Source: Litchfieldia salsa (GTDB lineage: Bacteria; Bacillota; Bacilli; Bacillales; Bacillaceae_L). Taken from it: DNA of 64,000 nucleotides. A program made the translations under genes and the position numbers. Shown piece by piece: positions 24,180-34,036 of this stretch. The stretch covers positions 1 to 64,000 of the forward strand of contig NZ_FNJU01000007.1 of the NCBI RefSeq assembly GCF_900104555.1, read 5' to 3'. How positions within the stretch are numbered: the stretch's first letter is position 1; every line of letters starts with the position of its first letter. The notes beneath the pieces are model-generated. The model was not told where the DNA came from. It saw nothing but the letters and a program-made list of their open reading frames with translations, and made no database searches.

Positions 24180-26794
24180 TTACGTTTGATGATGAATACT
24201 GACGTTATAATAGTCAAAACAGAAATAAATAATAATGGAAAAAAGAAAGGCGGATAATAAACGAATTCTACTTGGTTTTCTCCATCGATAAGTTCAATTC
24301 CGGTAAACGCATAATTCGCTTTAAGAATTTTTCTGGGCTCCCCATTTACCGATAATCTCCATCCCTTCTCATATGGAAGTGGTATGGCCGCATATTGTTT
24401 GTTATGATCATTTTGATATGTAAAGGATAGTCGATTGCCAGACCAGGTAACATGGGTGAACGGTTCTTTCTTACTCTTTTCCTTCACACGCTCTAATACT
24501 TCATAGGTTTCTTCATATAACTCAAAGTCTCTCAAGTGATACGAACCTTTTGGAAGTCGTATTGATATTCGTTCATTTGCTTTTATTCTGACAACAATCT
24601 CATTAACATTCGTTCGATAAATCGATCCGACTTCTTTTCGGACCGTAATATACTCATTCACTTTAAGAAAAAATTCCTCTTTATTAGATAATCCTTCAAA
24701 GTAGAACTTTAAATAATAATCTTTTGCAGAAGGATTCAAGTGATTTACAACTAAATCTATTCCACCTTCTTCTTCTTTTATCTTTAAAACTCCCTTTTCA
24801 TACGATGAGTTAACCTTCTCGATTCTAGTATATTCTATTAAATTTTCACTTTTAGGAATGTCTTCATTCGAATTTTCTTCCTCAAGTACGATCCCCTCTA
24901 ACATTGCTTGTTCCTTTGCAAGTGGAGAGGTGTTCTTTAAATCATTCTCTTGAAAGATCGTATTTGTTGTTCTTATAAACGGTAGCAAATGATCATTTTC
25001 ATAGGCAACATAGTCTCCTGAAGAAAGAATTTCTCTATATCCATAAGGGACAGCTTTATCATCTCTTTTGGCAATAAAGTATTTTCCCATAAACAAGCTA
25101 GATAAGTTCGCTCGATCTCCAAACGATCCGTAACGGCTCACACTCTCCCGCTTCATATCAATCTCCAAATCTTGTAAATAAAAAAGCAATAACTCTTTAT
25201 TTAAAATACTAGAATAAACACTCGTCCCCTTAAATTTCTGAACAATCGGCGTATTATTTCGTAACGGAACCATCCAATCGATTCTAGCAAGTGGATCTTT
25301 CTCTTGTTCGGTTAACATCCTTACTAATTCCTGTTGATCTGCCCCATTGTATTCATCACTCATCATATATTCTTTCGACACTCTAAATTCTGTTCCAGTA
25401 TTAGTCAAACGGTTTTCCTGAAAAAAATTAGCATTGATTATACTCGTAAGAATTATAAGAAAAGACATTACTACTTCTATTCTCTGATTTTTAAACATTA
25501 TTAACACTACTACAAAAAGAATCGTAAAGATTGCAGTAATGGCTAAGTAGCCATCAGAAAACTCTTTAAAATTTAGTTTTGGATCAAATCTATAAAAAAG
25601 AAAGTATAAGCTAGTTGTTAGGAAAATTGGAAGCACTAGCTGTTTCTTTTTTAACAATAAAAGTTTTGGGAGAGTGGCTGCGGTTAATCCACCGGCTGTT
25701 AATGCTAAGAAATATTCCCACCGATATTGTGGAGCAGAAAAACCATTAAAAACACTTCCTACTAACGGACTGAAATGCATGACTATAAGAATCATCGTTG
25801 TGACAGCAAAAAAGCGGAATAACTTGTTTTTATAGAAAGTAAATAAAAAGAGACTTAAGAGAACAAAAACTGGAATATAAACAACTCTGCCGTTTAATAG
25901 AATATTATCAACAAACTCAAACACTGGTATATGATCTTCAAAGGAAGGTCGGTAATTATTTAAGAAACCATAGACTGAAGGCACAAAAACAACACCGCCA
26001 ATCAGAAAGCCAGTGACACCATTGATTAAGTATAATTTTATTTGTTTCGACTTTTTAAGCTCACCTTCTGACAGCGGAATCATCCACCGAAATAAAATAT
26101 AAATCCCCATCAACAGAAAGTTCACATAAGCAAAATAAAAGTTATCAAAAAAACTAAGAGATACAGCAACTAGAAATACAGCCACTTTCCCTTCCCTCAT
26201 AATTCTCTCTATACCAATTAATAGAAGAGGAAGGAAAATCATCGCATCAGCAAAAAACTCCCAATATGTTACATGACGAAAATAAATAATACTTGTGCTA
26301 TAAACAACTGCTCCAACAAATGCTGGTACACTACTGATCCTTAGATAACGAAAATAGTAAGTAGTTATCATTAAAATAGCGGTCATACGAATAACACTGA
26401 TGACTAAAATAACATCCGCCCAATAAAAAATATCTGGCTCATTTATGACTCCTAGGGTTTCTAATATAAGTGTAACCCCCACTGTAATCAGGAAAACAAT
26501 GGAGGTTGCAAAGTAATAGCCTAATTGGGTATATGTCCCTCCACCAAGACCAAAATCTGGGGAATAAAAAAACTGCCCCTCTTTATATTGTGTGTATAAT
26601 AGCTGTTTGAACGGCTGCATTTGGGACAACCCATCATTTATACCGGTCATATATCGACCATCAAGCCATTCTGAAATAAAAAATAAATGACTTAAGAACG
26701 CAATGGTTATGCTACAAACGAAAAGATTGAAAATAGGCGGTGATTTTTTTATCTGCTTTAGTAGGATTAAGTGTTTACTTTTTCTCTTGTCCAT
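24161..26794 (-). CDS. yfhO: YfhO-like GT-C membrane glycosyltransferase
   Basis: The 877-residue protein has about 13 hydrophobic segments, an early extracytoplasmic loop with GINDGLSQMQPF (acidic catalytic-type loop of GT-C enzymes) and a large soluble domain of ~350 residues before the last membrane segment. It belongs to the YfhO family. In B. subtilis YfhO is proposed to move a sugar from a lipid carrier to lipoteichoic acid outside the membrane. The gene overlaps gtcA by 28 bases and ends the csbB-gtcA-yfhO unit. Confidence 0.88.
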   Translation of the reverse strand: MDKRKSKHLILLKQIKKSPPIFNLFVCSITIAFLSHLFFISEWLDGRYMTGINDGLSQMQPFKQLLYTQYKEGQFFYSPDFGLGGGTYTQLGYYFATSIVFLITVGVTLILETLGVINEPDIFYWADVILVISVIRMTAILMITTYYFRYLRISSVPAFVGAVVYSTSIIYFRHVTYWEFFADAMIFLPLLLIGIERIMREGKVAVFLVAVSLSFFDNFYFAYVNFLLMGIYILFRWMIPLSEGELKKSKQIKLYLINGVTGFLIGGVVFVPSVYGFLNNYRPSFEDHIPVFEFVDNILLNGRVVYIPVFVLLSLFLFTFYKNKLFRFFAVTTMILIVMHFSPLVGSVFNGFSAPQYRWEYFLALTAGGLTAATLPKLLLLKKKQLVLPIFLTTSLYFLFYRFDPKLNFKEFSDGYLAITAIFTILFVVVLIMFKNQRIEVVMSFLIILTSIINANFFQENRLTNTGTEFRVSKEYMMSDEYNGADQQELVRMLTEQEKDPLARIDWMVPLRNNTPIVQKFKGTSVYSSILNKELLLFYLQDLEIDMKRESVSRYGSFGDRANLSSLFMGKYFIAKRDDKAVPYGYREILSSGDYVAYENDHLLPFIRTTNTIFQENDLKNTSPLAKEQAMLEGIVLEEENSNEDIPKSENLIEYTRIEKVNSSYEKGVLKIKEEEGGIDLVVNHLNPSAKDYYLKFYFEGLSNKEEFFLKVNEYITVRKEVGSIYRTNVNEIVVRIKANERISIRLPKGSYHLRDFELYEETYEVLERVKEKSKKEPFTHVTWSGNRLSFTYQNDHNKQYAAIPLPYEKGWRLSVNGEPRKILKANYAFTGIELIDGENQVEFVYYPPFFFPLLFISVLTIITSVFIIKRKKAVPK

Positions 26795-27168
26795 GACTTT
26801 TTCAATACTCTCCCTGTCAGAATAAAAGTTGCAGGCAATGTAAACAAAACAGCAATAATTGGTGCAACGCTACTGTTCATTTGCAAGATTTCAATGAATA
26901 GAAATAATAATAGAGAAGTTGCACTCGTATTGAACAACTGTGTTAATGGATAACGGATAAAGGCTGCCCATGTTGGCTTTACCTTATAAGTGAATGTAGT
27001 ATTCAAAAAGAAGGAACCAATCAAACTACTCAGAAATCCGATACTATGTGCGACAAAATAATGAGATTCTACAACATGAAGGAGAAATAAATAAAGAACA
27101 TAGTAATGAAAGGTATTAATACCCCCAACAATCACAAACCTAAACAACTCACTCTGATTAAATCGCAT
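26767..27168 (-). CDS. gtcA: GtrA/GtcA family flippase-like membrane protein
   Basis: A small membrane protein of 133 residues with four hydrophobic segments and the GtrA signature FRFVIVGGINTFHYYVLY. Members are thought to flip undecaprenyl-phosphate sugars across the membrane. The ATG at 27168 overlaps the csbB stop by 11 bases; the frame is open 14 codons further up but without a binding site. Sandwiched between a GT2 transferase and YfhO, it fits the translocation step of a three-component glycosylation system. Confidence 0.88.
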   Translation of the reverse strand: MRFNQSELFRFVIVGGINTFHYYVLYLFLLHVVESHYFVAHSIGFLSSLIGSFFLNTTFTYKVKPTWAAFIRYPLTQLFNTSATSLLLFLFIEILQMNSSVAPIIAVLFTLPATFILTGRVLKKSWTREKVNT

Positions 27169-28129
27169 GCGTAGCTCTCTTTTCCATCTTTTGTACAGGT
27201 TGATCAACATTGGTCTGCTGAATTAAGTAATGCGGTCGTTTTTTTGTTTCACTATAGATCCGTCCAATGTATTCTCCAATAATCCCCATACAAACAAGCT
27301 GTACTCCACCTAGAAAAAGAACCGCAGAGATTAACGTAAAATAACCTGGGACTGTAATACCTGTTCGAAGAATCTGAACAAATGTAATCGAAATATAGAG
27401 TAGCGCCAATAGTAAAACAAAAGCCCCAGTATAAAAGCATACACGAAGAGGCTTATGATTAAAGGAAACAATTCCATCTATCGCATAATTTAAAAGTTTA
27501 GGAAAAGACCACTTTGTTTCACCATGCTCTCTTACTACATTGTCATATGATATGGTTTTCTGTTCATATCCAATCCATGAATACAAACCTTTTGAAAATC
27601 TGTTACCCTCACTTAAGGTAAGTAGCGCATTCACAGCTTTTCTACTTAATAAACGAAAATCACCTTCACCATCAGACAATTTTACGTCGACCGTATGATT
27701 TACAATTCGATAATAACAGGATGAAATGAAAGAACGTATTGGTGAATCACCTGTTCGATTTCGCTTTGCAATGACTTGATCATAGCCTTCTTCATACCCT
27801 CTCAGTAACTGACAAATAAGCGAAGGAGGATGCTGTAGATCGGCATCCATCATAATAACCGCATCACCACTAGCACTTTGCAAACCAGCTAGCATTGCAG
27901 ACTCTTTTCCAAAATTACGAGTGAAAGAAATATATCTAACTTCTTCAAAGTGAAATGCTAACCGTTTTATCGTCTCCATCGTCTCATCAGTGCTTCCATC
28001 ATCAATAAAAATCACTTCATAATTATAGAATTGACTGTACATTTCCTTGTTTATCGCTTCAAGAACCTTAGGTATATTTTCCGCTTCATTATATGATGGA
28101 ATGATAAATGAAATCTTTACTCTTTTCAT
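27158..28129 (-). CDS. csbB: CsbB-like GT2 glycosyltransferase for a lipid-linked sugar
   Basis: The protein of about 323 residues has a GT-A domain with FIDDGSTDET and MMDADLQHPP (DxD-like metal site), followed by two C-terminal membrane segments (about 235-300), the layout of dolichyl-phosphate-mannose-synthase-like enzymes such as CsbB and YkcC. It charges undecaprenyl phosphate with a sugar, GlcNAc in the case of CsbB. GGAGGG lies right before the ATG pair 28132/28129. It heads csbB-gtcA-yfhO, 35 bases after glpQ, so it may be cotranscribed with the glycerol-phosphate genes. Confidence 0.88.
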   Translation of the reverse strand: MKRVKISFIIPSYNEAENIPKVLEAINKEMYSQFYNYEVIFIDDGSTDETMETIKRLAFHFEEVRYISFTRNFGKESAMLAGLQSASGDAVIMMDADLQHPPSLICQLLRGYEEGYDQVIAKRNRTGDSPIRSFISSCYYRIVNHTVDVKLSDGEGDFRLLSRKAVNALLTLSEGNRFSKGLYSWIGYEQKTISYDNVVREHGETKWSFPKLLNYAIDGIVSFNHKPLRVCFYTGAFVLLLALLYISITFVQILRTGITVPGYFTLISAVLFLGGVQLVCMGIIGEYIGRIYSETKKRPHYLIQQTNVDQPVQKMEKRATHAI

Positions 28130-28164
28130 CATGTCACCCTCCGTATTCATTGATATGATATGGT

Positions 28165-28875
28165 TTAAATCATTAGTTCCGGAAAATTTGTAGTGATGTT
28201 AATTTTACTACTAAGAGCTTTTATTCGTACTAAAGACTCCATATCATTAATCGTCCATGCACCAATTTCAATCCCTTTTTCCAATAGATCATCTACAATC
28301 TCTTTCGTTAGAAAACTGTGATGAAAGGAAAGGTGGTTTGCTCTAGTATAAGTAGCCTGTTCAGCGAGTAAGGTTGTCATTCCTAGATAAATAAGCCCTG
28401 TTTGCAAGCGAGAATTATACTCTTTTATTTTTCTAAGTGACTCATGATCGAATGAAATGATTAAGACTTCATCCTCTAGTTGAAATTTTGAAACCATGTC
28501 TGCAACTTTCTGTTCAAGACCTGTATATAGAGCACCAGCTTGTTTTAATTCTATTAACAGCTTTTTCCTGCCATTTGTCATATGCAGCACTTCTTCTAAC
28601 AGTGGAATTTTCTCTCCTGAAAACTCTGGTCCAAACCAAGATCCTGAGTCAAGGCTGCCTAGTTCAGCAACTGTCATATCAATGATTCGTCCACTTCCAT
28701 TTGTTGTCCGATCAACAGTGTGGTCGTGCATGACGATAGGTACACCATCTTTTGATAAATGTACATCAATTTCAATTCCATAGATGGAAGGGTTATTTAA
28801 TGCAAGTTGAATAGCCGCTACTGTATTTTCTGGAGCTCTTCCTGACCACCCTCGATGAGCAATACAATGATTCAT
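28165..28875 (-). CDS. glpQ: glycerophosphodiester phosphodiesterase
   Basis: The 236-residue protein has the GDPD motif HRGWSGRAPENT, the metal ligands in EIDVHLSKD and the second histidine in VMHDHTVDRTT. There is no signal peptide, so it acts in the cytoplasm, like UgpQ, to release glycerol 3-phosphate from imported glycerophosphodiesters. GAGGAG precedes the ATG. It sits directly after ugpE (22 bp), which matches the ugp operon layout of other bacteria. Confidence 0.92.
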   Translation of the reverse strand: MNHCIAHRGWSGRAPENTVAAIQLALNNPSIYGIEIDVHLSKDGVPIVMHDHTVDRTTNGSGRIIDMTVAELGSLDSGSWFGPEFSGEKIPLLEEVLHMTNGRKKLLIELKQAGALYTGLEQKVADMVSKFQLEDEVLIISFDHESLRKIKEYNSRLQTGLIYLGMTTLLAEQATYTRANHLSFHHSFLTKEIVDDLLEKGIEIGAWTINDMESLVRIKALSSKINITTNFPELMI

Positions 28876-28897
28876 CTTGTCTCCTCTTTTCTATCGA

Positions 28898-29722
28898 TTA
28901 TTTGACTCCTGTATAAACAAACGCTCTAATAATTTGTCTTTGTGCAAAGAAAAAGACGATTAAGATAGGTATAACTAGGATCATATTACCTGCCATTAAG
29001 ATATTCCAGGCTATTCCACCTTCTACTTCCCTTAGTTTTGAAATTCCAAGCGGAAGAGTCCTAGCTGCATCACTTGTTGTCATTACAAGCGGCCAAAAGT
29101 AGTCATTCCAGTGTGAGATAAAACTAAATAAGGCAAATGTGATGAGAACAGGCTTTGCCATTGGAATCATAAGGCGGAAAATAATCTTCCATTCTGAAGC
29201 TTCATCCAATCTTGCAGCCTCTAGCAATTCCTCAGGTACTTGCATAAATGATTGACGTAGCATAAAAATACCGAAGGCACTTGAAGCAAAAGGCAAAATG
29301 AGTGCTGCTAATGTATCAAGTAATCCCCATGAACTCATTTGTAGATAAACCGGAAGAAAAATCAACTGCGCTGGTATCATTAACGTCATCATGGTTAAAC
29401 CAAAAAAAATCTTTTTACCTTTAAAATCATATCGAGCGAAAGCATATGCTGCTGGAATAATTGTACAAAATTGCAAAATCAGGATACTGATTGAAACAAT
29501 TAAGCTATTCTTAAAATAGTGAAAAAATGGACCTGAATTCCATGCTACTATGAAGTTTTCAACTGAAAATTTTTCTGGAATCCACTGTGGTGGAAATGTT
29601 AATGTTTCTCCAAGAGTTTTAAATGATGTTGAAATCATCCAAACAAATGGTAGTGCAAATATAGCAACAACAAGGATAAGTCCAAGCCCATTGAATATTT
29701 TTCCTATATGTAAAGATTTCAT
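28898..29722 (-). CDS. ugpE: ABC transporter permease UgpE
   Basis: A 274-residue permease with six membrane segments and the EAA loop (EELLEAARLDEASEWKIIFRLMIPMAKP) that docks to the ATPase. It pairs with UgpA to form the channel for glycerol 3-phosphate or glycerophosphodiesters. ATG follows GAGGGGG. Operon position: after ugpA with a 14-bp gap. Confidence 0.9.
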   Translation of the reverse strand: MKSLHIGKIFNGLGLILVVAIFALPFVWMISTSFKTLGETLTFPPQWIPEKFSVENFIVAWNSGPFFHYFKNSLIVSISILILQFCTIIPAAYAFARYDFKGKKIFFGLTMMTLMIPAQLIFLPVYLQMSSWGLLDTLAALILPFASSAFGIFMLRQSFMQVPEELLEAARLDEASEWKIIFRLMIPMAKPVLITFALFSFISHWNDYFWPLVMTTSDAARTLPLGISKLREVEGGIAWNILMAGNMILVIPILIVFFFAQRQIIRAFVYTGVK

Positions 29723-29736
29723 TTAGATCCCCCTCG

Positions 29737-30606
29737 TTAACGGTAATGAACTCGGCTAGAAAGCATTCGAAAATAGACAATCGTTAACAAACTGACAATA
29801 ATCAGTAATAATACTCCCGCTGCTGAAGCAAAGCCGATTTTAAAGAAACGGAAACCATACTCGTATATGTAATACACAAACGTATTTGTCGAATTAATCG
29901 GTCCACCACTAGTCATAATAGAAATCGTTTCAAATACTTGGAATGAACCGATTAAACTAATAATGGTTAAGAAAAACAAAGTCGGAGACAGCATGGGTAA
30001 CGTCAATTTAAAAAACGTGCGTGTTCTGTTTGCTTCATCAAGTTCTGCTGCTTCGTAAATATCTCGTGGAATACTTTGAAGACCTGCAATAAAAATTAAT
30101 GTATTAAAGCCTATCCCTTTCCAAACGGCAACAATAACAAGTGAAAGTAGTGATGTACTTGGGTCTGTTAGCCAGGGAACACTCGAGATACCAAATAAAT
30201 TTAAAACCCAATTTAATAAACCATAGTCTGTATCCATTAACCACATCCACAGCATCGAAACTGAGACAAGAGAAATAATATGAGGGCTAAAAATGGCACC
30301 TTGCACAAACCCATATAAAACACCCTGTCGATTTAACCATAAAGCTAGCACTAATGAAATCGCGATCGTAAACGACACCGTTAGAGTTGTATATGTAAAC
30401 GTATTTTGCATGACTTCAATGAATTCAGGCTCAGAGAAAAGAGTCTTAAAATTACTGAGTCCTACAAACGTTTTTTCAATACTTACGAAATTCCAATCAT
30501 GTGCACTTAAATAAATCATATAGCCTATTGGATAAATAAAAAATAAGCAAAAGATCGTAATGGCTGGAGCAATCATCAGATAGGGCCGAATCCTTTTCAT
30601 GACCAT
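29737..30606 (-). CDS. ugpA: ABC transporter permease UgpA
   Basis: The 289-residue permease has six membrane segments and the EAA motif (IYEAAELDEANRTRTFFKLTLPMLSP). The ATG directly follows the ugpC stop codon, with GGGAGG 8 bases before it, so translation is coupled. Sequence alone cannot separate sugar from glycerol-phosphate permeases; the assignment comes from glpQ and glpP nearby. Confidence 0.88.
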   Translation of the reverse strand: MVMKRIRPYLMIAPAITIFCLFFIYPIGYMIYLSAHDWNFVSIEKTFVGLSNFKTLFSEPEFIEVMQNTFTYTTLTVSFTIAISLVLALWLNRQGVLYGFVQGAIFSPHIISLVSVSMLWMWLMDTDYGLLNWVLNLFGISSVPWLTDPSTSLLSLVIVAVWKGIGFNTLIFIAGLQSIPRDIYEAAELDEANRTRTFFKLTLPMLSPTLFFLTIISLIGSFQVFETISIMTSGGPINSTNTFVYYIYEYGFRFFKIGFASAAGVLLLIIVSLLTIVYFRMLSSRVHYR

Positions 30607-31686
30607 TTAGATGCCTCCCTTAACCAATAACGGCTCACTTTGTTTCATTTGTATTGTCCGATTACGCTCTCCGTTTTGGTCAAAGAAATAGAGCTTTTCA
30701 TAAGGTATAATCACATTCACCAGTGTTTGATCATATAAAGGGTCCATTACACTTTTAATATTCATCACACCAGCAGAGTTTTTTACCGTATAAATTGTTT
30801 CAGACCCTAATGTCTCCATTGTGATAATTTCACTAGGAAGGATAATGCTATCTTTGATATCGCTACCTTTGAGCGTTATCTGAATATGTTCTGGACGAAA
30901 GCCAACAAATTTCACGTGACTATTGACTGGAGGCATAAATGTAGAAAGTTGCTCAATCTCATGAATATTCATTGCAGGCGTACCAATAAAATTCGCTGTA
31001 AATGTGTTATTCGGATCATGATACACAGCCATTGGATGATCTGCCTGCTGTATTTCCCCCTTGTTCATGATTACAATTTCATCGCCCATTGACATCGCTT
31101 CAACCTGATCATGTGTCACATAAACAAAGGTAGTTCCTAACTGTTTATGTAGCTGAATTAATTCTGTTCTCATCTGTCCACGTAGCTTTGCATCGAGATT
31201 AGAAAGAGGTTCATCCAATATAAATACCTTTGGTTTCTTCACCATTGCCCTTGCTAAAGCAACACGCTGTCTTTGTCCGCCAGAAAGATTTTGGGGCTTC
31301 TTATCAAGATAGTCTGTCAGTCCGACTATTTGAGAGATTTCACTGATCAGTTTTTCTCTTTCCGCTTTTGGTACTTTTTTATTTTTCAAGCCAAACTCTA
31401 TGTTTCCTCGAACTGTCATGGTCGGATACAATGCATAATTCTGAAAGACCATCGCAATATTCCGCTTACCAGGTGGAGTATCATTTACACATTTGTCACC
31501 AATCCATATTTCACCACCTGTTTCCTTTTCTAGACCGGCGATCATTCGAAGAGTTGTTGATTTCCCACAACCTGATGGGCCAACCAACACGGTAAAAGAT
31601 CCGTCTCGAATCGTTAAATTTAAGTCACTAATTACTTCTTCTTCGTTATATGTTTTTGAGACATTAACCAATCTAATTTCGGCCAT
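30607..31686 (-). CDS. ugpC: ABC transporter ATP-binding protein UgpC
   Basis: The 359-residue ATPase has Walker A (GPSGCGKST), the signature LSGGQRQRVALARA, Walker B (VFILDEPLSNLDAKLR) and a C-terminal TOBE-type regulatory domain, typical of MalK/UgpC ATPases of carbohydrate importers. It energises UgpAE. GGAG precedes the ATG at 31686. The gene follows the HAD phosphatase by 34 bp. Confidence 0.9.
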   Translation of the reverse strand: MAEIRLVNVSKTYNEEEVISDLNLTIRDGSFTVLVGPSGCGKSTTLRMIAGLEKETGGEIWIGDKCVNDTPPGKRNIAMVFQNYALYPTMTVRGNIEFGLKNKKVPKAEREKLISEISQIVGLTDYLDKKPQNLSGGQRQRVALARAMVKKPKVFILDEPLSNLDAKLRGQMRTELIQLHKQLGTTFVYVTHDQVEAMSMGDEIVIMNKGEIQQADHPMAVYHDPNNTFTANFIGTPAMNIHEIEQLSTFMPPVNSHVKFVGFRPEHIQITLKGSDIKDSIILPSEIITMETLGSETIYTVKNSAGVMNIKSVMDPLYDQTLVNVIIPYEKLYFFDQNGERNRTIQMKQSEPLLVKGGI

Positions 31687-31720
31687 ATTTCTTCATCTCC
31701 ATTTCTACTAAATTAGGAAT

Positions 31721-32500
31721 TTATTGATGGATAACCTCAAATTCATGTAAAAATGCTGCTAGCTCTTCGATCGTTTTAACCGATACATCCCAATCAATCG
31801 CATCCTCATGTGGGTATTGAGAAATTAAACACGTTTTTCCCCCGGCTTGTTTCACGGGAACTAAATCGTTAAAGGGGTTATCACCAATCGACAATATCTC
31901 AAATGGATGATATCCTTCTGAGAAAAGCCTATTCAAGACAAGTTGAATCCCAAAAGGTTTCTTCGCATCATAAATAAACTCATCAAATAGCTGACCAATC
32001 GCTAAATGCTTCACAAATTCTGGACCAGATTGACCAGCTGTATTTGTCATAAAGATTTTTCTCTCAAGCTTCAATGCCCCAATCCTTTCAAATAAAGGAT
32101 TATGAATAGGAAATTTGTATGGCTCATTGATCATTTCTTTACGAACTCGCTCAAATGCATAAATCCTAGTACCTTCTCCAATGTTATATCTTTCTGTATA
32201 TAAAGCAGCAATACACCATGGGTCCCCTAAATAGAGATGAGTTTCATCTATTCCACCCATAAGCTGTAATTCTTCTAAAGTGTAGACTCTATTATTCTGA
32301 CGGTTATAATAATGACCTAATTTAATAGGGTGTTTCCCTGTAAGAATCTCATAACTTTCATTGATCAGACCTTGAATTTCCTGCTCGTCGATTATGCCAT
32401 CTAGTAAATAATTTATGTAACGTCCTAAAAATGTATAGTCTTGGTACAAGGTCCCATCTAAGTCTGAGATGATGACCTTTATATTCTTCATCCAATCCAT
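31721..32500 (-). CDS. HAD superfamily hydrolase in the ugp operon
   Basis: The protein of about 259 residues has the HAD motif I DLDGTLYQD, motif II around FMTNTAG, and motif IV GDNPFNDLVP. It is a Mg-dependent phosphatase of cytoplasmic type. Placed between ugpB and ugpC, a glycerol-3-phosphate or related phosphatase role is plausible but unproven. The start is one of a TTG/ATG pair at 32503/32500. The repeat R2 separates it from ugpB. Confidence 0.82.
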   Translation of the reverse strand: MDWMKNIKVIISDLDGTLYQDYTFLGRYINYLLDGIIDEQEIQGLINESYEILTGKHPIKLGHYYNRQNNRVYTLEELQLMGGIDETHLYLGDPWCIAALYTERYNIGEGTRIYAFERVRKEMINEPYKFPIHNPLFERIGALKLERKIFMTNTAGQSGPEFVKHLAIGQLFDEFIYDAKKPFGIQLVLNRLFSEGYHPFEILSIGDNPFNDLVPVKQAGGKTCLISQYPHEDAIDWDVSVKTIEELAAFLHEFEVIHQ

Positions 32501-32551
32501 CAAATTCCCAACTCCCTTAAATTTTCGTATAGAGTGATGCTTTTAAAAGTC

Positions 32552-32670
32552 GCAGGCTGAATACACTCCGCGTCCGGCGGGTGACCAGTGTGAGCCTCCT
32601 CGTCGCTTATGCTCCTGTGGGGTCTCACTTTGGCCACTGGTCCCGCAGGAGTCACGTGTATTCAGCCTGC
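32552..32670. repeat. dispersed palindromic repeat, copy R2 inside the ugp operon
   Basis: Arms GCAGGCTGAATACAC and GTGTATTCAGCCTGC enclose CCGCGTCCGGCGGGTGACCAGTG, CCTCCTCGTCGCTTATGC and GCTCCTGTGGGGTCTCAC. It stands between the ugpB stop (32707) and the HAD gene, so the transcript would contain a long GC-rich stem-loop after ugpB. That could favour a high ugpB level relative to the downstream genes. Confidence 0.8.
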
Positions 32671-32706
32671 TTGGAACTATCATTCAATGTTTTTTAAGTT
32701 TGAAAT

Positions 32707-34011
32707 TTATTTAAGCAATTGATTTGCTTTTTCAGCTGCTGCATCTAGTGCATCTTGTGGTGAAAGGTCATCTTCTAATAGAGTTCTAGCTATTGCATCT
32801 GTTACAATTGTTGCAATTTCAGGATATGCTTCAGCCATTGGACGTGCATGACCGTATTGCAATTGATCAACCGCTACTTTGAACTGTGGTCTTTCCTCAT
32901 ACAGAGCTTTCATTTCATCTGAATCAACTGCTGAAAGACGACTTGGTAGGTAGCCAGTAAATTTACTTGCATAAATGGTTTGTTCTTTAGCAGTCATCCA
33001 TTTAATGAATTCCCATGCTGCTTTTTGTTTTTCTTCATCAAGACCAGCTGTCATAACAAGATTAGCTCCACCTGTTGGAACACCGTGAACTTTATTAGAA
33101 GGCATGAATGCTGTATTTAATTCAAACCCTTGCTCCTCGGCAACGCTTAAGTTATATGAAAGGTCAGCAGTTGATGAAAAAATCATAGCTGAGCGACTGT
33201 TAGCGAAATCCTGTTTAGCAACTTCTCCTGCTTCTTCACCACCAGGAACCTTAATAATTCCTTCTTTCTCTAGCTTCTTCCAGAACTCAAGTGCTTCTAC
33301 ACCAGCCTCTTCATTAAAAGTAGCTTTCGTTTCATCATCAGAAATCATTTGCCCTTCTCCTTGAGCCACAAATGCTTCATACATCCAAATATTAACCGGC
33401 ATTGTCATCCCAACTGTCTTACCTTCTACAGTTAGTGCACGTAAGTATTCCTCAAACTCTGCCCAATCTTTTGGACCAGCTGGATCTAGACCAGCTTCCT
33501 CAAGCATTGTCGTATTCATATAAAGAATCGGTGTGCTGCGCAAATATGGAAGTCCATATAATTTGTCATCAACATATGAATTGCCCATAAGTCCTGGATT
33601 AAAATCATCTAAATCCATATCATCTTGTTCAACAAAAGGTGTTAAATCTTGAGTCATTCCAGACTTTGCAAATACACCAATAGAGGCAATCTCATTCATC
33701 GTTACTTCTGGAGCATTTTTTGCAGCAAATGCAGCCTGTGTTTTTGCATGTAAATCGTCATATGTACCTTGATATTCAGCTGTCACATGAATCTTATCTT
33801 GTGATTCATTAAACATTTTCACAAGATTTTCGTTATTTTCTCCAATCTTATCTCCCCAAGCATACCAATATGTAAGTTCGATCTTTCCAGTATCTGCAGC
33901 AACCTCATTTGACCCTGATGATGTTTCTGATCCAGTTGAATCCGAAGAGTTACAAGCCGATAAAACAAGTGCAAAAGTTAGCATTAATAAAAATCCAAAT
34001 AATTTCTTCAT
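32707..34011 (-). CDS. ugpB: ABC transporter substrate-binding lipoprotein UgpB
   Basis: The 434-residue protein begins with a lipoprotein signal (LTFALVLSACNSS; lipidated Cys20), then an extracytoplasmic solute-binding protein family 1 fold (WYAWGDKIGENNENLV...). It likely binds glycerol 3-phosphate or glycerophosphodiesters, judged by operon partners glpQ and glpP; sugar oligomers are the alternative. ATG follows GGTGAGG. It is the first gene of the operon, with the R3 repeat and a possible attenuator in its leader. Confidence 0.87.
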   Translation of the reverse strand: MKKLFGFLLMLTFALVLSACNSSDSTGSETSSGSNEVAADTGKIELTYWYAWGDKIGENNENLVKMFNESQDKIHVTAEYQGTYDDLHAKTQAAFAAKNAPEVTMNEIASIGVFAKSGMTQDLTPFVEQDDMDLDDFNPGLMGNSYVDDKLYGLPYLRSTPILYMNTTMLEEAGLDPAGPKDWAEFEEYLRALTVEGKTVGMTMPVNIWMYEAFVAQGEGQMISDDETKATFNEEAGVEALEFWKKLEKEGIIKVPGGEEAGEVAKQDFANSRSAMIFSSTADLSYNLSVAEEQGFELNTAFMPSNKVHGVPTGGANLVMTAGLDEEKQKAAWEFIKWMTAKEQTIYASKFTGYLPSRLSAVDSDEMKALYEERPQFKVAVDQLQYGHARPMAEAYPEIATIVTDAIARTLLEDDLSPQDALDAAAEKANQLLK

Positions 34012-34036
34012 TTAATTCCTCACCCTTCTTTTTTGT

